A stretch of 8,334 nucleotides of DNA from Gardnerella kenyensis (GTDB lineage Bacteria; Actinomycetota; Actinomycetes; Actinomycetales; Bifidobacteriaceae): contig NQOH01000005.1 of assembly GCA_003585735.1 (NCBI GenBank), positions 945 to 9,278 of the forward strand. The letters run 5' to 3'. This document shows positions 5,810 through 8,334 of the stretch, in pieces. The notes beneath the pieces were generated by a model. It saw only the letters and a list, made by a program, of their open reading frames with translations. It was not told the DNA's origin and made no database searches. The position numbers and the translations under genes are program-made. Position 1 is the stretch's first letter. Each line of letters starts with the position of its first letter.

Positions 5810-8032
5810 ATGAAGAAGCAACATTTTCTAAAGAAAATTAGGCTAGCAAAACAAGCATTTTGTGCAAGATGGAGGAGTGGTATTGCGCTCGCATGCGCTA
5901 TTATTGCGCTAATATTACCCTATAATTCTGCGGCTTTTGCAAAGAATATTTATAATCCGCAAACGGGTTTTAGCATAAGTCATATTTCTGTTATGCCCAA
6001 TCAGACTTCTGTTCGCGCGATTTCTGGATACATGTTTACAAGAAAAGCTGTTTTGTTGCGAATATCTATTGGAGGAATGAATTTTTCAACTTTTAAAAGC
6101 GTGCGTAAATTCGCTGTAAATGTGGGGAAATATAGGGTGGCGAATGCTCAAGCCGCATTGAGTAAAATCGCTAATATTTCGTGTGCTAAGAATTTTCAGT
6201 ACCAGCGTTCTTCGAACGAAGCTGTAATAAACGCAGAGTTAAACGCGGAAGGAATCTACGATTTGCGCGATGTGACTGTGAGCTTTAATGCGGCAAATAT
6301 GAATCCTGTTAATATTACGAGTCAAAACAGGAATAATATGCGTAGGGAAGATTTGCGTTTTATTGTTATTGATTCAACTTCGCCTCGTTTAAATGTTAAT
6401 TATGATAATAAAAAGTCCTACGAAGGCAAATATTTTAGCGAAAAACGTTCGGCAAGAATAGTTATACAAGATAATTCTTTTGTTTTTTCTAAGATTTTTC
6501 GCGATGCTTTTCCGATTGCGCAAGTTTTTGAGAATGGTAAAAAAGTTTTAGAAATAACGGCTCAAAATTTTAAAAATGATGCCTCTAATCCAAACGTATG
6601 GTATTCGGATGTTGCGTTTTCTCGTGACGCAACTTGGGATGTGCAATACGGTGCGCAAGATTTATGCGGTAATGTAGCTTCTTCTTTGCGTAATAATTTT
6701 GTTATTGATGCTAATCCTCCAACAGTAACTATTTCTGGAGTTAAAAATGGTGGAGCTTACGCTCATGGCGTTGCTCCAAGTATTGTGATTAAAGATACTT
6801 GGTTGAAGCTGGAAAGCGTAACGTATTCTTTAATAAAAACGCAATCTTCGCAAAATTTACGTATTCCCGCTTCGCTAAAAGCCAGTAATCAAAGCGTAAT
6901 AGCTAAATATGCGAATTTTTATCACGGTAGTAAAGATGATGGCGTTTATGAGCTTAGCTGGAGTGCAAAAGATGTTGTAAATCATGCTATTCATGGCTCG
7001 TTGCAATTTTCTATGAATAGCAGTGGCTCTACTTTTAGCATTGACAGTTCAACTTCAGAAATGAACAACAAGCAGTTGAAGAATGCTAAAGATGTTCATA
7101 TTGAAGAATTAAATCTAAGCGGTCTTGCTAATCCTGCAAAAGTAAGTGTTATTAAAGATGGTGTTGAAAAAGTATTGTCTAAGAATGATTTTTCTGTGTC
7201 GAAACGATTAGATAAAGGTTTTCAACGCTTAAGCTACACGATTTTTCAGCGAAATTTTTCGGATAATGCGAATTATCGAGTGCGAATCGCATCTGTGGAT
7301 AAAGCTGGTAACCATTCTTTTAGTGATAGTAGCGTTAAAACTAGCGAAGGCGTGATGCAAGCGTCTGCTTCTGCTGTTCAATTTACTGTTGACCATCTTG
7401 CGCCTCTTGCAACAGTATTTAATATGCGCAATAACGCAACGTATAAATCTTCTAAAGAAGGTAAATTATTGCGAATTAGTGCAAAAGATAACGCTTCTTT
7501 AAAATCAGTAAAAGTTAATATCGACGGTAAAACAAAGCATATTTGGCGCGGTAAAGCTGCGAATAAGCCGATGTTATCTATGAAAATTAAGCCAGATTCA
7601 ATTTGCCATGACGTATTAGTAGAAGCGTTGGATTATGCAGGGAACGTAACTGAAGTGAAATATAGCAATGTAAAAGTTGTGCCTATTGAAAAAAATGGTG
7701 TAAAAATTTCAGATTCCGCAGAAAATGAAAATAGTGCCGATGCTGGAAATGGTGCGGATGCTGGAAATTCAAATGAAGATAATAAAGATAATAAAGATAA
7801 TAAAAATTTAGATAGCGAAAAATCTTCAGAAGATAGTGAGTGGATTTCCAAATCTCAAGTTCAAAATCCGGAAAATATTAGCATAAAGGAGGATTCATTG
7901 CAGAAAAAGTCTGCAAATTCTTTGTCAATAATTGCGTACGTTGGCGTTGCTGTTACAGCAGTATTGTGTGCTTTTCTTGGAATTGGAATGCTCTACAATA
8001 AGCGCAGCCGCAGCAGAAAGTTGATTTTATAG
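5810..8032 (+). CDS. Secreted, membrane-anchored surface protein with repeated bacterial Ig-like domains
   Basis: A 740-residue protein. The N-terminus is a signal peptide: basic start MKKQHFLKKIRLAK, hydrophobic core (about 24-37), likely cleavage after AFA (residue 44). Then come about five beta-rich modules. The last four meet at linkers of the type D-x-x-x-P (IDSTSPRL about 188, IDANPPTV about 299, VDHLAPLA about 527). Modules end with the D-x-x-GN signature common in bacterial Ig-like repeats: DLCGNVAS (284), SVDKAGNHS (495), LDYAGNVTE (607). An acidic Asp/Asn/Glu/Lys/Ser stalk (about 635-680) with tandem repeats precedes a C-terminal span (about 706-728) and the basic tail KRSRSRK. This resembles a sortase signal but has no LPXTG, so a type I membrane anchor is more likely. 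The gene is AT-rich. It follows the kinase by 108 bp without a terminator and may be its partner or substrate. Precise function is unknown; adhesin is an alternative. Confidence 0.85.
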   Translation: MKKQHFLKKIRLAKQAFCARWRSGIALACAIIALILPYNSAAFAKNIYNPQTGFSISHISVMPNQTSVRAISGYMFTRKAVLLRISIGGMNFSTFKSVRKFAVNVGKYRVANAQAALSKIANISCAKNFQYQRSSNEAVINAELNAEGIYDLRDVTVSFNAANMNPVNITSQNRNNMRREDLRFIVIDSTSPRLNVNYDNKKSYEGKYFSEKRSARIVIQDNSFVFSKIFRDAFPIAQVFENGKKVLEITAQNFKNDASNPNVWYSDVAFSRDATWDVQYGAQDLCGNVASSLRNNFVIDANPPTVTISGVKNGGAYAHGVAPSIVIKDTWLKLESVTYSLIKTQSSQNLRIPASLKASNQSVIAKYANFYHGSKDDGVYELSWSAKDVVNHAIHGSLQFSMNSSGSTFSIDSSTSEMNNKQLKNAKDVHIEELNLSGLANPAKVSVIKDGVEKVLSKNDFSVSKRLDKGFQRLSYTIFQRNFSDNANYRVRIASVDKAGNHSFSDSSVKTSEGVMQASASAVQFTVDHLAPLATVFNMRNNATYKSSKEGKLLRISAKDNASLKSVKVNIDGKTKHIWRGKAANKPMLSMKIKPDSICHDVLVEALDYAGNVTEVKYSNVKVVPIEKNGVKISDSAENENSADAGNGADAGNSNEDNKDNKDNKNLDSEKSSEDSEWISKSQVQNPENISIKEDSLQKKSANSLSIIAYVGVAVTAVLCAFLGIGMLYNKRSRSRKLIL
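7733..7804 (+). repeat. Short in-frame tandem repeats in the stalk of the Ig-domain protein
   Basis: Two imperfect 18-bp copies (7733-7750 and 7751-7768, encoding ADAGN-type units) are followed by three perfect copies of the 9-bp unit GATAATAAA (7778-7786, 7787-7795, 7796-7804), encoding DNK three times. Units are multiples of three, so gain or loss would change stalk length without shifting the frame. Confidence 0.9.
7885..7900 (+). promoter_or_regulatory. Internal ribosome-binding site with in-frame TTG start
   Basis: AAAGGAGG (7885-7892) is a near-perfect Shine-Dalgarno sequence 5 nt before an in-frame TTG (7898-7900, codon 697 of the Ig-domain protein). Initiation there would make a 44-residue peptide consisting of the C-terminal membrane span and basic tail. 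GGAGG also occurs at 5871 and 6071 in the same gene without a suitable in-frame start, so chance is possible. Confidence 0.25.
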
Positions 8033-8044
8033 TAACTAACTTTC

Positions 8045-8086
8045 AAAATAAAAAGCCCACTGCGGTGGAATGAATGCAGTGGGCTT
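8045..8086 (-). terminator. Rho-independent terminator of tRNA-Ala
   Basis: On the minus strand, a perfect 11-bp stem AAGCCCACTGC/GCAGTGGGCTT (8076-8086 with 8053-8063) has a 12-nt loop and is followed by TTTTTATTTTG. It begins 2 nt after the tRNA 3' end. It lies just past the stop of the convergent Ig-domain gene. On the plus strand no T-run follows, but the stable stem may still help to block read-through. Confidence 0.9.
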
Positions 8087-8088
8087 CG

Positions 8089-8161
8089 TGGAGCTAATGG
8101 TAATCGAAACCACGACCTCTTCGATGCGAACGAAGCGCTCTACCAACTGAGCTATAGCCCC
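8089..8161 (-). tRNA. tRNA-Ala, anticodon CGC
   Basis: The minus strand folds into a 73-nt cloverleaf. The acceptor stem GGGGCTA/TAGCTCC includes a G-U at the third pair, the alanine identity element. The D arm is GCTC/GAGC. The anticodon arm CTTCG-TTCGCAT-CGAAG gives anticodon CGC and decodes GCG. The T arm is GTGGT-TTCGATT-ACCAT and the discriminator is A. CCA is not encoded; the trailer begins CGAAG. The upstream leader contains a small AAGAAA/TTTCTT hairpin (8170-8184). No convincing promoter could be fixed; TTGTAG with a TTGTAA 17 bp on is the best guess. Confidence 0.96.
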
Positions 8162-8267
8162 AATGTCTAAAGAAATACTTTCTTACAACAACTCTGCACA
8201 CTGTACTACAAGTCACGTATAAAAACAATATTTTGCAAAGTGCAGCGTGCTAGAGTGTCGTAAACTA

Positions 8268-8306
8268 TTAAGTTATTTGCTTAAGTTATTTGCCGGCTTT
8301 ATTTGC
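8268..8306 (+). repeat. 13-bp tandem repeat, three copies
   Basis: TTAAGTTATTTGC is present twice in perfect tandem (8268-8280, 8281-8293). A third unit in register (8294-8306) keeps only TTTATTTGC of the 3' part. The third unit overlaps the probable stop codon of the minus-strand gene at the window edge. Confidence 0.88.
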
Positions 8307-8334
8307 TTTCTTTCTTAGCTTTCTTCGCTTTGTG
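8299..8334 (-). CDS. Probable C-terminal end of a minus-strand gene, lysine/alanine-rich tail
   Basis: Only the last 11 codons and a TAA are visible, running in from the right edge: HKAKKAKKESK. Alternating Ala/Lys tails of this kind are common at the C-termini of actinobacterial nucleic-acid-binding proteins. Another minus-strand frame is also open (TKRRKLRKKANKAGK, stop at 8286-8288), so the frame is not certain. The gene lies upstream of tRNA-Ala on the same strand, with about 137 bp between. The family cannot be named from this. Confidence 0.4.
   Translation of the reverse strand, partial: HKAKKAKKESK

Noticed and set aside
7294..7302. Second perfect DnaA box (TGTGGATAA, minus strand)
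   Set aside because: It lies inside the Ig-domain gene and encodes part of the conserved SVDKAGN motif, so coding constraint explains it. Its presence also shows that single matches in this window can be incidental.
7633..7851. Minus-strand open frame rich in Ser/Leu/Phe opposite the stalk region
   Set aside because: It is the mirror of the low-complexity acidic repeats on the plus strand and has no independent start signal.
1..8334. CRISPR array, insertion sequence or phage remnant
   Set aside because: No regularly spaced repeats with unique spacers, no transposase or integrase frame, and no terminal inverted repeats or target duplications were seen.

Overview
The window most resembles a low-GC member of the Bifidobacteriaceae, with Gardnerella the best fit. 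The basis is a bifidobacterial-type MurA, a bifidobacterial-type metallophosphoesterase, tRNA genes without an encoded CCA, and moderately AT-rich coding sequence that becomes more AT-rich in the last two genes. The assignment rests on reading the proteins; no database search was run.

Layout. The left 700 bases hold RNA genes on the minus strand: a tRNA-Glu(CUC)/tRNA-Gln(CUG) pair with its own promoter and terminator, then a separate promoter-terminator unit of about 110 nt (391-535) that encodes no protein and looks like an unannotated small RNA. Four plus-strand protein genes follow: a metallophosphoesterase with altered metal-ligand positions (698-1993), murA (2115-3476), a membrane serine/threonine kinase with a helical ectodomain (3614-5701) and a secreted, membrane-anchored protein built of repeated Ig-like domains (5810-8032). 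At the right end a minus-strand tRNA-Ala(CGC) converges on the last gene and carries its own strong terminator. The final 36 bases are probably the lysine-rich C-terminus of another minus-strand gene.

How they fit together. MurA makes the first committed precursor of peptidoglycan. The kinase has an intracellular catalytic domain, one membrane span and about 340 extracellular residues. The next gene encodes a signal peptide, about five beta-sandwich repeats, an acidic stalk and a C-terminal anchor without LPXTG. The pair looks like an envelope sensing or signalling module. No terminator separates the two genes, but a 17-bp sequence repeated three times lies between them. The kinase has a non-standard catalytic loop (Gly before the catalytic Asp, His at the Mg-binding Asn position), so its activity is an open question.

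Most worth a second look are the small-RNA candidate, the kinase/Ig-protein pair with its repeats, an internal ribosome-binding site that could produce only the 44-residue membrane anchor of the Ig protein, and a 13-bp triple repeat at the right end that puts a stop codon in each of three frames.
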